Origin: Subtercola lobariae
Lineage (GTDB): Bacteria > Actinomycetota > Actinomycetes > Actinomycetales > Microbacteriaceae
DNA: 64,000 bases
Reading direction: 5' to 3'
Assembly: GCF_014640255.1 (NCBI RefSeq)
Contig: NZ_BMGP01000001.1
Coordinates: 248,001-312,000, forward strand
Shown here: positions 36,123 through 45,334 of the stretch, piece by piece
Numbering within the stretch: the stretch's first letter is position 1
How the letters are laid out: the number at the start of each line of letters is the position of its first letter
The notes under the pieces: generated by a model
What the model was told of the DNA's origin: nothing
What the model saw: only the letters and a program-made list of their open reading frames with translations
Databases searched by the model: none
Translations under genes and position numbers: made by a program

Positions 36123-37655
36123 GTGACCACCAATATCCTGGAAATGCGTAACATCACCAAGACCTTTCCGGGCGTGAAAGCGCTTCAAGAAGTCACGCTC
36201 GACGTCGCCCGCGGCGAAGTGCACGCCATCTGCGGCGAGAACGGAGCCGGCAAGTCGACGCTCATGAAAGTGCTGAGCGGCGTCTACCCCTTCGGTACCT
36301 ATGAAGGCGACATCGTCTTCGAGAACGAAACGATGGAGTTTCGTGACATCAGTGACAGCGAGGCCGTAGGCGTCGTCATCATTCACCAGGAGTTGGCGCT
36401 CAGCCCCTACCTCTCTATCGCCGAGAACATCTTTCTGAACAACGAAATCAAGGGCTCATTCGGCCTGATCGACTGGAACAAGACCAACATCGAGGCATCG
36501 AAGCTGCTCGCCAGGGTGGGCCTTCGTGAGAACCCCACCACGAAGGTGCGCGACCTCGGCGTGGGCAAGCAGCAGCTCGTCGAGATCGCCAAGGCGCTCT
36601 CGAAGCGGGTGAAGCTGCTGATTCTGGATGAACCGACCGCCGCCTTGAACGACGAAGACAGTGACCACTTGCTCGACCTGATTCTCTCGCTCAAGGGCCA
36701 GAACATCACGTCGATCATCATCAGCCACAAGCTCAACGAGATCAAGAAGATCGCCGACACGGTGACTGTGATTCGCGACGGCAAGGCCATCGAGACCATT
36801 CCGAAGGTCGACGTCACCGAAGACCGCATCATCAAAGACATGGTGGGTCGAGACCTCGAACACCGTTACCCCGACCACACGCCGCACATCGGCGAAGAGA
36901 TTCTTCGGGTAGAGAACTGGACGGCCTATCACCCGCAAGACCCCAACCGCGTGATGGTCGACAACGTGAACCTCAACGTGAAGCGCGGCGAGATCGTGGG
37001 TATCGCGGGGCTCATGGGCGCGGGGCGAACCGAATTCGCCATGAGCCTGTTCGGGCGGTCGTACGGCACTAAGATCTCGGGCCAGGTCTTCAAGAATGGC
37101 AAAGAGATCAAGACCCGCACGGTGTCAGAAGCCATCGACAACGGGCTCGCCTACGCCACGGAAGACCGCAAGTACTACGGCCTGAACCTCATCGAAGACA
37201 TCAAGCGCAACATCTCGATGGCGTCGCTGAAGAAGCTCGAACGCGGGGGGCTGGTCGATGACAACGAGGAATACAAGGTCGCCGACGGCTACCGCAAATC
37301 GATGAACATCAAGGCGCCCTCGGTGCTCGCGAAGGTCGGCAAGCTCAGCGGTGGCAACCAGCAGAAGGTCGTGCTGAGCAAGTGGATCTACTCCGACCCC
37401 GACGTGCTGATACTCGACGAGCCCACCCGCGGAATCGACGTGGGTGCGAAGTACGAGATTTACACGATCATCAACCGCCTCGCCGCCGAAGGTAAGGGCG
37501 TCATCGTGATCTCGAGCGAACTGCCCGAACTCATCGGCATCTGCGACCGCATCTACGCCATCGCCGAAGGTCGCATCACTGGAGAAGTGCCGATCGCAGA
37601 GGCCACTCCCGAAACGCTCATCAAATACATGACCATGGAAAAGGAACGAATCTGA
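36123..37655 (+). CDS. mmsA: multiple-monosaccharide ABC transporter ATP-binding protein
   Basis: A 510-residue protein of two fused ABC domains. Domain 1 has the complete Walker [11 protein letters not shown]-loop HQELALSP, signature-like [13 protein letters not shown] and Walker [12 protein letters not shown]. Domain 2 has the sugar-importer-type degenerate Walker [10 protein letters not shown], signature [15 protein letters not shown] and Walker [13 protein letters not shown]. This matches MmsA/GguA/XylG proteins. It energises sugar import with the ChvE and MmsB homologues. The start is GTG 36123 after GGGAGA. One base overlap with the permease gene. Confidence 0.95.
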   Translation: MTTNILEMRNITKTFPGVKALQEVTLDVARGEVHAICGENGAGKSTLMKVLSGVYPFGTYEGDIVFENETMEFRDISDSEAVGVVIIHQELALSPYLSIAENIFLNNEIKGSFGLIDWNKTNIEASKLLARVGLRENPTTKVRDLGVGKQQLVEIAKALSKRVKLLILDEPTAALNDEDSDHLLDLILSLKGQNITSIIISHKLNEIKKIADTVTVIRDGKAIETIPKVDVTEDRIIKDMVGRDLEHRYPDHTPHIGEEILRVENWTAYHPQDPNRVMVDNVNLNVKRGEIVGIAGLMGAGRTEFAMSLFGRSYGTKISGQVFKNGKEIKTRTVSEAIDNGLAYATEDRKYYGLNLIEDIKRNISMASLKKLERGGLVDDNEEYKVADGYRKSMNIKAPSVLAKVGKLSGGNQQKVVLSKWIYSDPDVLILDEPTRGIDVGAKYEIYTIINRLAAEGKGVIVISSELPELIGICDRIYAIAEGRITGEVPIAEATPETLIKYMTMEKERI

Positions 37656-38896
37656 TGTCTGATCTCGAGACGAAGCCGGCAGACGACACCGCCGCCGGTG
37701 GCCGAGTTAACCCGGTCGACAACAAGTTCACCCGCTCGCTCAGCCACGTGCTCAGCGACCTGGGCAAGAACGGCATCTTCATCGCCCTGATTCTGGTGGT
37801 GGTGGTGTTCGAGATTCTGACCAACGGGGTGCTGCTGCGCCCGCAGAACGTATCGAACCTCATCGTTCAGAACGGCTACATTCTGATTCTCGCCATCGGT
37901 ATGGTGATGGTCATCGTGGCCGGCCACATCGACCTGTCGGTGGGTTCGGTGGCGGCGTTCGTCGGTGCGCTTTCGGGTGTGTTCGCCGTGAACATGGGGC
38001 TGCCGGCCTGGCTTGCCATTGTGCTCTCGCTGCTCATCGGGGCGGTGGTGGGGGCCTGGCAGGGCTTCTGGATCGCCTATGTCGGCATACCGGCGTTCAT
38101 CGTGACCCTGGCGGGCATGCTCATCTTCAGAGGGTTGACCCTCGTTGTTCTGGGCAACCAGAACATCGGCTCGTTCCCCGACTTCTACCGCGCACTCGGT
38201 AACGGGTTCTTGACCGATGTGTTCGGCAAGTACAACATCGACCCGCTGTCGATCGGTGTCGCCGTCATCGCGATTGTGCTGCTGGTGGTGCAGTCCATTC
38301 GCACTCGCCGAGGTCGTCAGAGCTACGCACAGGCGGTGGAGCCGCTCGGCTGGTTCGTCGCCAAGTTGGTGCTCGTGAGTGCTGCCGTGTTGCTGTTCGC
38401 CTACGCGCTGGCCACCTTCAAGGGCATCCCGGTCACCCTCATCGTGCTCGCGGTGCTGATTCTGATCTACGGCATCGTCATGAACCGTTCGGTGTTCGGC
38501 CGGCACATCTACGCCATCGGCGGCAACCTGCACGCTGCCGAGCTCTCAGGCATCAAGACCCGCGTGGTGACGTTCTGGCTGTTCGTGAACATGGGCTTCT
38601 TGGCAGGGCTCGCCGGTCTGGTGTTCACTGCCCGACTGAACCTCGCAGGGCCGAAGGCCGGTGACGGGTTCGAGCTCGAGGCCATCTCGGCAGCGTTCAT
38701 CGGTGGCGCTGCGGTGACCGGTGGCGTCGGAACCATCGGCGGTGCCATCGTCGGTGGTCTGATCATCGGTGTGCTGAACAACGGTATGTCGATCATGGGT
38801 ATCGGCATCGAATGGCAGCAGGCCGTGAAGGGTCTCGTGCTGCTGCTGGCCGTGGCGTTCGACGTGTACAACAAGCGCCGCTCGGGTGGTCGGTAG
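37655..38896 (+). CDS. mmsB: multiple-monosaccharide ABC transporter permease
   Basis: A 413-residue integral membrane protein with about 10 to 11 helices. The sugar-permease motif AIGMVMVIVAGHIDLSVGSVAAFVG and the C-terminal GGAAVTGGVGTIGGAIVGGL match MmsB/GguB/XylH. After a 30-residue hydrophilic N-terminus the helices are regularly spaced. The start ATG 37655 overlaps the mmsA stop by one base. With ChvE and MmsA it forms a complete importer, probably for L-arabinose and D-xylose given the neighbouring pathways. Confidence 0.94.
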   Translation: MSDLETKPADDTAAGGRVNPVDNKFTRSLSHVLSDLGKNGIFIALILVVVVFEILTNGVLLRPQNVSNLIVQNGYILILAIGMVMVIVAGHIDLSVGSVAAFVGALSGVFAVNMGLPAWLAIVLSLLIGAVVGAWQGFWIAYVGIPAFIVTLAGMLIFRGLTLVVLGNQNIGSFPDFYRALGNGFLTDVFGKYNIDPLSIGVAVIAIVLLVVQSIRTRRGRQSYAQAVEPLGWFVAKLVLVSAAVLLFAYALATFKGIPVTLIVLAVLILIYGIVMNRSVFGRHIYAIGGNLHAAELSGIKTRVVTFWLFVNMGFLAGLAGLVFTARLNLAGPKAGDGFELEAISAAFIGGAAVTGGVGTIGGAIVGGLIIGVLNNGMSIMGIGIEWQQAVKGLVLLLAVAFDVYNKRRSGGR

Positions 38897-38902
38897 ATCT
38901 CG

Positions 38903-38908
38903 TAGTCT
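38903..38908 (+). promoter_or_regulatory. -10 candidate, leaderless start of the degenerate ABC gene
   Basis: TAGTCT ends 7 nt before the ATG at 38915, which has no clear Shine-Dalgarno. The spacing fits a transcript starting at the ATG. The gene may also be read from the mmsAB transcript. Confidence 0.35.
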
Positions 38909-38914
38909 GAACGG

Positions 38915-40804
38915 ATGCCCGTGCCCCGAGTGATGCTGCGGCTGAGATCTGTCTCGGCGCGGTCGTCGGCGGGCACGGGCGTCCGTCATGTCTCGATCGA
39001 CGTCGGCGCGGGGCAGGTGCACGCGCTGCTCGGCGAGAACCTGTCTGGTGCGTCAGAGGTTCTCGCGGTCATCTCGGGCTACCTGCCGGCGCCCGACGGA
39101 GTGCTCGAGATCGACGAGCGGGTGCGCAATTTTCTTGGGCCTTCGGGGCCCGCTGATGCGGTGGCGGCCGGGGTCGGCCTGATTCGGGGGCCGGCGGCGA
39201 TTGTGCCGCACCTCTCTATTGCCGAGAACGTGTACCTGGGGCACGAGAAATCGACGCGGGGGTTCATTCGGTTTCGCAAGCTCTACGCTGACGCGGGGGC
39301 GCTGCTCGAGCAGCTCGGCGACCCGCACACGCTGAACCCCGCGTCGATGGCGTCGACGCTCGACGCGGGCGGGCGACGCCTCGTGGAGTTGGCGCGGCAG
39401 CTCGCCTCCGAGCGGCGGGTGGTGCTGCTCGATGAGGCGTTCACCGGGCTGGATTCTCGGCAGCTCGCCGTGGTCGTATCGGGTATTTCGGGGCTCGCGG
39501 CCGCTGGGGTCACCGTGGTGCTGGCGACGCACCGCATCGACGTGGTGCGGCAGGTGGCGTCTGGCGTGACGGTGCTGTCGCGGGGTGAGGCGGTGGCGAC
39601 GCTGGCGCTGCGCGGCGGGCAGGGCGGCCGCGCTGCGGGCGGTGGCGGTGCTGCTGGCGGTGGCGGTGGGGCTGCTGGCGGTAGCGGCCGCGGTGCGGGC
39701 GGCGGTGGCGGCGGCGGTGCGGGTGCAGGTGGTGGTGGCGGTGCTGCTGGCGGTGGCGGTGCTGCTGGAGTGGGTTCGGGTGGGTTTGGGTTGGCCAGCG
39801 GTGAGGGCGCTCAGGAGAGCTCGGTCGACGCGCTGGTGGAGTTGATGACGGCGCATGTTCCGGTGGTGCGGCGGCCGGTGCGGGAGCGGCTCGATGACGG
39901 GCCCGAGGTGCTTGACGTGCGAAAGTGGAGCGTGTGCCACCCCGCGAACGCGGCGCTCGAAGTCGTGCACGGGGTGTCGTTGACGGTGCGCCGAGGCGAG
40001 ATCGTGGGGCTGGCCGGGCTCGAAGGGTCTGGCGTGGCGGAGTTCGGGCTCAGCCTGTTCGGGCGCTCGTATGGGTCGGCGGTGTCGGGCGAGGCGGTGC
40101 TGGGCGGGCATCCACTTGTCGCGAAGAACCCGCAGGAGGCGGTCGCGGCGGGGTTGGGATTGTCGACCGAGGCCGACCTGCGGTATGACCTTCAGCTGAT
40201 CGGGGGAGTTCCGTCGCGGGTGACGCCGTCGGGGATCGCGCGGTTGGCGCGGCTCGGGTTGGTCGATTCGAATCGTGATTACCAGACGGCGGCGCCGGCC
40301 TTCGGGCTCGGCGGTATGTCGGCGCTGCTCGGGCCGCGGGGTGGTGCTGCGGGTGGAGCTGGTGGTGGTGGTCATGGTGCTGCGGGCGGGGCTGGTGGTG
40401 GTGGTGCTGGTGCGGCGTCACGATCGGGTGCGGGCGGCGGTGGCGGTGGTGTCGGGCCGGGTTCTGCGCGAGGTGCGGCGGCCGGGGCTGCGGGTGGGCA
40501 TCGGCTGGCGCTCGAGGCGTGGCTGAGTCTGCCGCTGGGGTCAAGGCCCGCGATGGTGATTCTCGATCACCCCACGAGAGGGCTTGTGGGCGGTGCGATC
40601 GAGCAGCTGCGCGACCTCATCTTCGAGCTCGCGGCCGGCGGCACCGGCGTGCTGCTGGCGTCAGACGACCTCTCGGAGCTGCTCATCATGACCTCTCGCG
40701 TCTACACTTTTGCCGACGGCGCGGTCACCTGGTCGGGCCCCACCGACGGCGCGACCCCCGCGTCGCTCCTGCGTCACATGGTCGGCGGGCCGCCCGCCCC
40801 CTGA
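38915..40804 (+). CDS. degenerate double ABC ATP-binding protein with glycine-rich insertions
   Basis: A 629-residue paralogue of MmsA placed 18 bp after mmsB. The fold is recognisable ([105 protein letters not shown]). The nucleotide-binding motifs are changed. Walker A of domain 1 is GENLSGASE instead of GENGAGKST (no Lys), and its signature is LDAGG. Domain 2 has ILDHP in place of ILDEP. Its LSGGNQQK signature region is replaced by GLGGMSALLG followed by about 55 Gly/Ala residues (40338-40500). A second Gly-rich tract of about 75 residues (39605-39800) separates the domains. ATP hydrolysis looks impossible, yet the frame is open over 1.9 kb. A regulatory or structural role, or early decay, are the options. 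Confidence 0.82.
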   Translation: MPVPRVMLRLRSVSARSSAGTGVRHVSIDVGAGQVHALLGENLSGASEVLAVISGYLPAPDGVLEIDERVRNFLGPSGPADAVAAGVGLIRGPAAIVPHLSIAENVYLGHEKSTRGFIRFRKLYADAGALLEQLGDPHTLNPASMASTLDAGGRRLVELARQLASERRVVLLDEAFTGLDSRQLAVVVSGISGLAAAGVTVVLATHRIDVVRQVASGVTVLSRGEAVATLALRGGQGGRAAGGGGAAGGGGGAAGGSGRGAGGGGGGGAGAGGGGGAAGGGGAAGVGSGGFGLASGEGAQESSVDALVELMTAHVPVVRRPVRERLDDGPEVLDVRKWSVCHPANAALEVVHGVSLTVRRGEIVGLAGLEGSGVAEFGLSLFGRSYGSAVSGEAVLGGHPLVAKNPQEAVAAGLGLSTEADLRYDLQLIGGVPSRVTPSGIARLARLGLVDSNRDYQTAAPAFGLGGMSALLGPRGGAAGGAGGGGHGAAGGAGGGGAGAASRSGAGGGGGGVGPGSARGAAAGAAGGHRLALEAWLSLPLGSRPAMVILDHPTRGLVGGAIEQLRDLIFELAAGGTGVLLASDDLSELLIMTSRVYTFADGAVTWSGPTDGATPASLLRHMVGGPPAP

Positions 40805-40844
40805 CACCGCAACCTGCTGGCTCTGCGGGCGGGCGCGTGACGTG

Positions 40845-41231
40845 CGGATGGCCTGCGTGCAGGCAAATGGGCCGCGGATGCAGCCGATGCGGATGGTGTG
40901 TGACGCCGGTCGTGGCCGCTCGTCGGAGTGGGTGGTTGGCGTGCAGGCGAATGCGGCGGGGTGTGGCCGGGTGCGGGTCGTGTGGGGGGTTGGTCGTGGC
41001 CGCTCGCGGGTGCGGGTGGCTGGCGTGCAGGCAAATGCTCCGGGGATGTGGCCGAGGGCAGGTCGTGTGCGGCGTTGGTTGTGGCCGCTTGCGGAAGCGG
41101 ATGGCTGGCGTGCAGGCAAGGACGGCGTGGATGGTGGCGGGGTGCGGGTCGTGTGGGGTGTTGGTCGTGGCCGCTTGCGGAAGCGGATGGCTGGCGTGCA
41201 GGCAAGGGCGGCGCGGATGGTGGCGGGCGTC
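40845..41231. repeat. minisatellite array, about 85-bp unit, five copies
   Basis: A unit containing GGCTGGCGTGCAGGCAAATG and TCGTGGCCGCTTGCGGAAGC recurs with the word GTGCAGGC at 40857, 40941, 41025, 41110 and 41196. The spacing is therefore 84, 84, 85 and 86 bp; the last copy is partial. The changing unit length shifts the frame from copy to copy, so it is not a coding repeat. It fills the 550 bp between two convergent genes. No other gene is seen there. Confidence 0.88.
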
Positions 41232-41354
41232 TAGTTCTGCGCACAGCGTGGTCGGCGGGATGCGGCGGCGTGTACGTCGCATCCGGTGTTGGTCGCGGCA
41301 ATTACCGGGCCGCGAGCTACCAGTCGCATAGTGCGCCGCAGGGGCGGCGGCGCA

Positions 41355-41723
41355 CTAAAGGTTTGTAGCCTGCAGCACTATGCCGTTGCCGTCGGGGTCG
41401 TCGAAGGTGACGAAGGTGCCCCAGGGGGCGCGTTCGGGGGCGCTGATGGTCAGGCCGTGGGTGCGGAGGCGTTCGATTTCGCCGTCGAGGTCGTCGGTTT
41501 CTAGCACGATGCCTTTGGTCGATCCGGGCGGCATTGTGTCGAACCAGGTGACGAGTGTGATGGCGGTTTGCGATCCGGGTGGGGAAACGAGCATCCAGCG
41601 CATATCGGGGCTCATCTGCACGTCGCTGACCAGGTCGAAGCCGAGCGTGTCGACGTAGAAGTCACGAGCCCGATCTTGATCGCTCACCGGAACCGAAAAG
41701 AGCTGAACGTGCGTGATGGTCAT
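41355..41723 (-). CDS. VOC-family (glyoxalase/bleomycin-resistance fold) protein
   Basis: A 122-residue protein with the VOC pattern: MTITHVQLFSVPVSDQDRAR, then DFYVDTLGFDLVSDV, WMLVSPPGSQTAITLVTWFD, and TFVTFDDPDGNGIVLQAT with the metal-ligand Glu position replaced by Val/Leu (IVLQ). VOC proteins are small metal-dependent enzymes or binding proteins; the substrate is unknown. The start at 41723 was chosen since it begins at the first beta-strand. Upstream lies the TTTGACGCA palindrome, downstream the 85-bp minisatellite. Confidence 0.82.
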   Translation of the reverse strand: MTITHVQLFSVPVSDQDRARDFYVDTLGFDLVSDVQMSPDMRWMLVSPPGSQTAITLVTWFDTMPPGSTKGIVLETDDLDGEIERLRTHGLTISAPERAPWGTFVTFDDPDGNGIVLQATNL

Positions 41724-41777
41724 GCCCACATCATCCGCGCCGCCGCCCGCGCGGGTCAACCTCTTCGGCGCGTTCCG

Positions 41778-41827
41778 TTTGACGCAAAAGCGCCTTATGA
41801 AGCCGCTTTGGGGGCCTTTGCGTCAAA
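41778..41827. repeat. TTTGACGCA palindromic element
   Basis: The arms TTTGACGCAAAAGCGCC (41778-41794) and 41811-41827 match at 15 of 17 positions around a 16-nt loop. The outer word is the same as in the perfect palindrome at 4598-4647. It sits between the start of the VOC gene and the end of xylB, so a terminator role for xylB is not its position; it may be an intergenic palindromic repeat family. Confidence 0.65.
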
Positions 41828-41857
41828 CCTGCGGTGCCGCGGGATGGCCCGGGTGGC

Positions 41858-42062
41858 GTGGACAGGGTGCGAGGGCAGCGTGAGGAGGGTGCGAGGGCGT
41901 GTGAGGGCGGCGTGAGGAGGGCGCGAGGGCGTGTGAGGAGGGCGCGAGGGCGTGTGAGGGCACCATACCGAGAGCGCGAGGGTGGCATGGGGAGGGCGCG
42001 AGGGCGTGAGGGCGCCATGCCGAGGGCGCGAGGGCGTGAGGGCGCCATCGCGGGGCGGGGCG
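41858..42062. repeat. GAGGGCGCGAGGGCGTG minisatellite
   Basis: Short units built from GCGAGGGCGTGTGAGG and GCGTGAGGAGGGCGCGAGG repeat about nine times up to the 3' end of xylB. The array is irregular and strongly purine-biased on the plus strand. No coding sequence is proposed in it. Confidence 0.8.
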
Positions 42063-42070
42063 GGCGCGGG

Positions 42071-43792
42071 TTAGCGGGGGAGGGAACCGAGGGATTGGGC
42101 GCGGCGGTACTGCTGGGTGATGAGAGGTACGGTGGCGGCAGCGAGTTCGGCGGCGAACGCCACGGGCCAGGTGGGGCGGGTGCCGGTGAGAGTCCAGGCG
42201 GCCTGGCGGGCGGCACCGTCGGCAACGTACTCGCCGGGGGCTGGGATGGAGACCGGCACGTCGAAGACCTCTGCCGCGACAGCTTGTACAGCGGCGTTCT
42301 GGGCGGCGCCGCCCACGAGTAAGACCCGCCGAGCATCCACACCCAGCGAACGAACAGCAGCGAGACCGTCGGCCAGCGCGCAGAGCATGCCCTCGATGGC
42401 AGCCCGGGCGAAGTTCTCGCGGGTGGAGTTGGCGAGGGTGAGTCCGGCGAAGGTCGCGGTCGCGTCGGGCAGGTTCGGGGTGCGTTCGCCCTCGAAATAG
42501 GGCACGAGCACGACTCCGCCCGAGCCGGGTTCGGCGGCGAGGGCGAGGCGGGCGAATTCGTCGTAGTCGACGCCGAGCACGGTGCTGATGGAGGCGAGGA
42601 TACGCGCCGCGTTGAGGGTGGCGATGAGGGGCAAGAACGCTCCGGCGGCGTCGGCGAACCCGGCGACGGTGCCGGTGGCGTCGGCGACCGGATGATCGGT
42701 GACGGCGAACGCGGTGCCTGAGGTTCCGATGCTGATGACGACGTCGCCCGCGGTGGCGTTGAGGCCGAGGCCGAGGGCGGCGCCGGCGTTGTCGCCTGCT
42801 CCTGCGCCGACGAGGATGCCCGCGGGAATCAACGACGCCGGGAAACCTTCTGCGGTTCCGTCGCGGAACGCGGCGTCGCCGGGGTGGTCGACGGTGACGC
42901 CGGCGACGTCGCCGCTCTGCACGATGCGCGGGAGGATGACCGGGGTTGCTGCCGCCTCGGCCGAGTCTTCGCCCACGGCCGGGGGTTCGAGGGGGGCCTC
43001 GCCGCTCGCGCCATCGACGCCGAAGCTGCCGAAACCGGGCTGCAGGCCGTCGAGCAACTCGTCGACGAGCTCGGCTGAGGAGCCCTCGATCTCTTCGATG
43101 GCCGCTTCGGCGACTCCGAGTGCTTCGACGGCGGGGCGCCCGAAGGCGAGCTCGAACAGGTCGAAGTCGTAGGCGGTGGCCGCGGGGCTCCAGTAGGAAG
43201 TGCCACTCGCGTCGGAGCGGTCGGTGGTCAGGGCATCCAGAACCGGCCCGAGGGGTGACTCGTCAGCCGGACCATAACCGAGCAAACGCCAGGTGAGCCA
43301 GTCGTGCGGAAGTGCAACTGCAGCGACCCGGGCGGCGTTCGCCGGCTCGGCGTCTCGCAGCCAGCGCAGCTTCGTGGCGGTGAACGATGCCACCGGCACC
43401 GACCCGGTGCGCTCGGCGTAAACCTCCGCGCCGGCCTCGGCGGCTGTTGCCGAGTCGGTCTGAGCCGCTCGGCCGGCCTCGGCGATCAGGGCCGTGGCCG
43501 CTGCGGCGCTGCGGGTGTCGTTCCAGAGCACTGCGTCGCGAATGACGCGGCCGCCTGCGTCGAGCACCACCATGCCGTGCTGCTGCCCGCCGATCGACAC
43601 CGCAGAGACATCGGCGAGACCGCCCGCGTCGGCGATGGCGTTCTGCAGGGCATCCCACCAGGCCGCAGGGTCGACCTCGGTGCCCTCGGGATGCCCGGCC
43701 CGCCCCTCGCGCACCAACGCGCCCGTTTCGGAGTCGCGAATCACGACCTTGCAGCTCTGCGTACTCGAATCGACACCGGCGACGAGACTCAC
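42071..43792 (-). CDS. xylB: xylulokinase with an internal acidic insertion
   Basis: A 573-residue FGGY kinase phosphorylating D-xylulose. Motifs are [18 protein letters not shown] (phosphate 1), [41 protein letters not shown] with the catalytic Asp, [12 protein letters not shown] and [17 protein letters not shown]. It is some 70-90 residues longer than E. coli XylB. The extra length lies partly in an Ala-rich stretch near 43430-43480 and partly in an acidic insert near 42940-43070 ([20 protein letters not shown]). The start is GTG 43792 after TAGGAAA. It follows xylA, separated by a hairpin. Confidence 0.93.
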   Translation of the reverse strand: MSLVAGVDSSTQSCKVVIRDSETGALVREGRAGHPEGTEVDPAAWWDALQNAIADAGGLADVSAVSIGGQQHGMVVLDAGGRVIRDAVLWNDTRSAAAATALIAEAGRAAQTDSATAAEAGAEVYAERTGSVPVASFTATKLRWLRDAEPANAARVAAVALPHDWLTWRLLGYGPADESPLGPVLDALTTDRSDASGTSYWSPAATAYDFDLFELAFGRPAVEALGVAEAAIEEIEGSSAELVDELLDGLQPGFGSFGVDGASGEAPLEPPAVGEDSAEAAATPVILPRIVQSGDVAGVTVDHPGDAAFRDGTAEGFPASLIPAGILVGAGAGDNAGAALGLGLNATAGDVVISIGTSGTAFAVTDHPVADATGTVAGFADAAGAFLPLIATLNAARILASISTVLGVDYDEFARLALAAEPGSGGVVLVPYFEGERTPNLPDATATFAGLTLANSTRENFARAAIEGMLCALADGLAAVRSLGVDARRVLLVGGAAQNAAVQAVAAEVFDVPVSIPAPGEYVADGAARQAAWTLTGTRPTWPVAFAAELAAATVPLITQQYRRAQSLGSLPR

Positions 43793-43818
43793 GAGGTTTC
43801 CTAACCTTGTTGCACATG

Positions 43819-43868
43819 GATCACGAATTCCGCCCCATAACGGCGATCTTAGGGCGGAATTCGTGATC
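43819..43868 (-). terminator. intercistronic hairpin between xylA and xylB
   Basis: A perfect 17-bp inverted repeat (GATCACGAATTCCGCCC at 43819-43835 and its complement at 43852-43868) with a 16-nt loop lies 30 bp after xylA and 27 bp before xylB. Like the hairpin after chvE it probably reduces expression of the downstream gene or protects the upstream message. The AT-containing arms could also bind a protein. Confidence 0.65.
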
Positions 43869-43897
43869 GATGGGGGCGGGCGGGGAGGGGGCGCGGG

Positions 43898-45088
43898 TTA
43901 GCTCGCGCCCGTGAGGTGCTCGAGCGCGAGCTGCTGCAGGCGCACGAAGCCGAAGCCCTTGCCGTCGAAGTAGGGGGAGGCGTCGAAGTCTTCGTAGGCA
44001 CTGCGGTCGGCGAGCAGCTCGGCGTACGATTCACCCGCGGCGAGGGTGGGCTCGGCGAGTTCGTTCACCTTCGAGAACTGCAGGGCATCCTGAACCTCGG
44101 GGTCTGCACGGAAGGCCGCGGTGCGCTCTTTCAGCAGGAGGTAGGTGCGCATGTTCGCGGCAGCCGAATCCCAGACGCCCGTGATGTCTTCGGTGCGGCT
44201 CGGCTTGTAGTCGAAGTGGCGGGGGCCGTCGTAGGTGGGCCCGCCGTCGGGCGATCCGTTCTCGAGCAGGTCGACCAGCGCGAAGGCGTTGTAGAGGTCG
44301 CCGTGGCCGAACACGAGGTCTTGGTCGTACTTGATTCCGCGCTGGCCGTTGAGGTCGATGTGGTAGAGCTTGCCCTGGTAGAGCGCCTGGGCGATGCCCG
44401 ACGCGAAGTTCAGCCCGGCCATCTGCTCGTGCCCGACCTCGGGGTTCACGCCGACAAGTTCGGGCCGCTCGAGGGTCTGGATGAAGGCCATCGCGTGCCC
44501 GACGGTCGGCAGCAGAATGTCGCCGCGGGGTTCGTTCGGCTTCGGCTCGATGGCGAAACGGATGTCGTAGCCCTTGTCGGTGACGTAGTCGCCCAGCAGG
44601 TTCACGGCTTCGCGGTAACGCTCGAGCGCTGACCTAATGTCTTTCGCCGCGTCATACTCGGCACCCTCGCGGCCGCCCCACATCACGAAGGTCTTCGCGC
44701 CCAGCTCGGCGGCCAGGTCGATGTTGCGCAGAACCTTGCGCAGCGCAAACCGGCGCACGGCGCGGTCGTTCGAGGTGAATCCGCCGTCTTTGAACACCGG
44801 AGCGCTGAATAGGTTCGTGGTGATCATCGGAATGATCAGGCCGGTGTCGGCGAGCGCGCCCTTCAGGCGGTCGATCTGGTTCTGGCGCTCGGTGTCGGTC
44901 GAGCCGAACGCGAAGAGGTCGTCGTCGTGAAACGTCAGGCCGTAGGCGCCGAGCTCGCTGAGCTTCGTGACGGCCTCGACCACGTCGAGCGGAGCCCGGG
45001 TCGGCCCACCGAACGGGTCGGCGCCGTTGTAGCCGATGGTCCAGAGTCCGAAAGAGAATTTATCGTCGCGAGTGGGCGTGAGAGACAT
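43898..45088 (-). CDS. xylA: xylose isomerase
   Basis: A 396-residue TIM-barrel enzyme converting D-xylose to D-xylulose. It is the short (class I, actinobacterial) type opening [20 protein letters not shown]. Active-site features are [14 protein letters not shown] with catalytic His, [34 protein letters not shown] with metal-binding Glu, and [15 protein letters not shown] and [19 protein letters not shown] with metal ligands. Length and motifs are complete. The start ATG 45088 has GGAG about 11 nt upstream. It is transcribed divergently from the ROK regulator. Confidence 0.97.
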   Translation of the reverse strand: MSLTPTRDDKFSFGLWTIGYNGADPFGGPTRAPLDVVEAVTKLSELGAYGLTFHDDDLFAFGSTDTERQNQIDRLKGALADTGLIIPMITTNLFSAPVFKDGGFTSNDRAVRRFALRKVLRNIDLAAELGAKTFVMWGGREGAEYDAAKDIRSALERYREAVNLLGDYVTDKGYDIRFAIEPKPNEPRGDILLPTVGHAMAFIQTLERPELVGVNPEVGHEQMAGLNFASGIAQALYQGKLYHIDLNGQRGIKYDQDLVFGHGDLYNAFALVDLLENGSPDGGPTYDGPRHFDYKPSRTEDITGVWDSAAANMRTYLLLKERTAAFRADPEVQDALQFSKVNELAEPTLAAGESYAELLADRSAYEDFDASPYFDGKGFGFVRLQQLALEHLTGAS

Positions 45089-45162
45089 GCCGTAGTGCTC
45101 CAGTCAGCATCGTTGGTGATACAGGTCGTCGAGTGGGTAAGGCGTAAATAGTTACCTCTCCC

Positions 45163-45192
45163 AACATATTCCGGATGCCCGGCTCCTGTCAA
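45163..45192 (-). promoter_or_regulatory. xylA promoter
   Basis: Read on the minus strand, TTGACA (45192-45187) is followed after 18 bp by TATGTT (45168-45163). A short palindrome GTAAATAGTTAC (45144-45155) lies just downstream and is a candidate repressor site. Confidence 0.55.
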
Positions 45193-45236
45193 AGGCAATC
45201 TGCGAGTTCGCGCGTGTCGGGGCGCTGCCGCACGCG

Positions 45237-45286
45237 TTGGCTCGGGCGGGTATCGCGGTATAAGTTTGAGGGGTCAACAAAGTTGA
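45237..45286 (+). promoter_or_regulatory. xylR promoter with palindromic operator
   Basis: TTGGCT (45237-45242) and TATAAG (45259-45264) are 16 bp apart. The palindrome TCAACAAAGTTGA (45274-45286) lies directly after the expected start point, as expected for autorepression by the ROK regulator. Confidence 0.55.
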
Positions 45287-45334
45287 GCGTGGTGCTTCGG
45301 CCCGCTCAGGATGCCGTGAACAGGAGGGTGCGCG

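Noticed and set aside
39605-40500. CRISPR array in the glycine-rich DNA
   Set aside because: The repeats are short GGT/GCT-type codon repeats without regular spacers; no cas genes nearby. No CRISPR array was seen anywhere in the window.
40710-41234. 174-codon frame through the 85-bp minisatellite
   Set aside because: It overlaps the end of the preceding ABC gene, and unit lengths of 84-86 bp change frame between copies, so the peptide repeat is not consistent.
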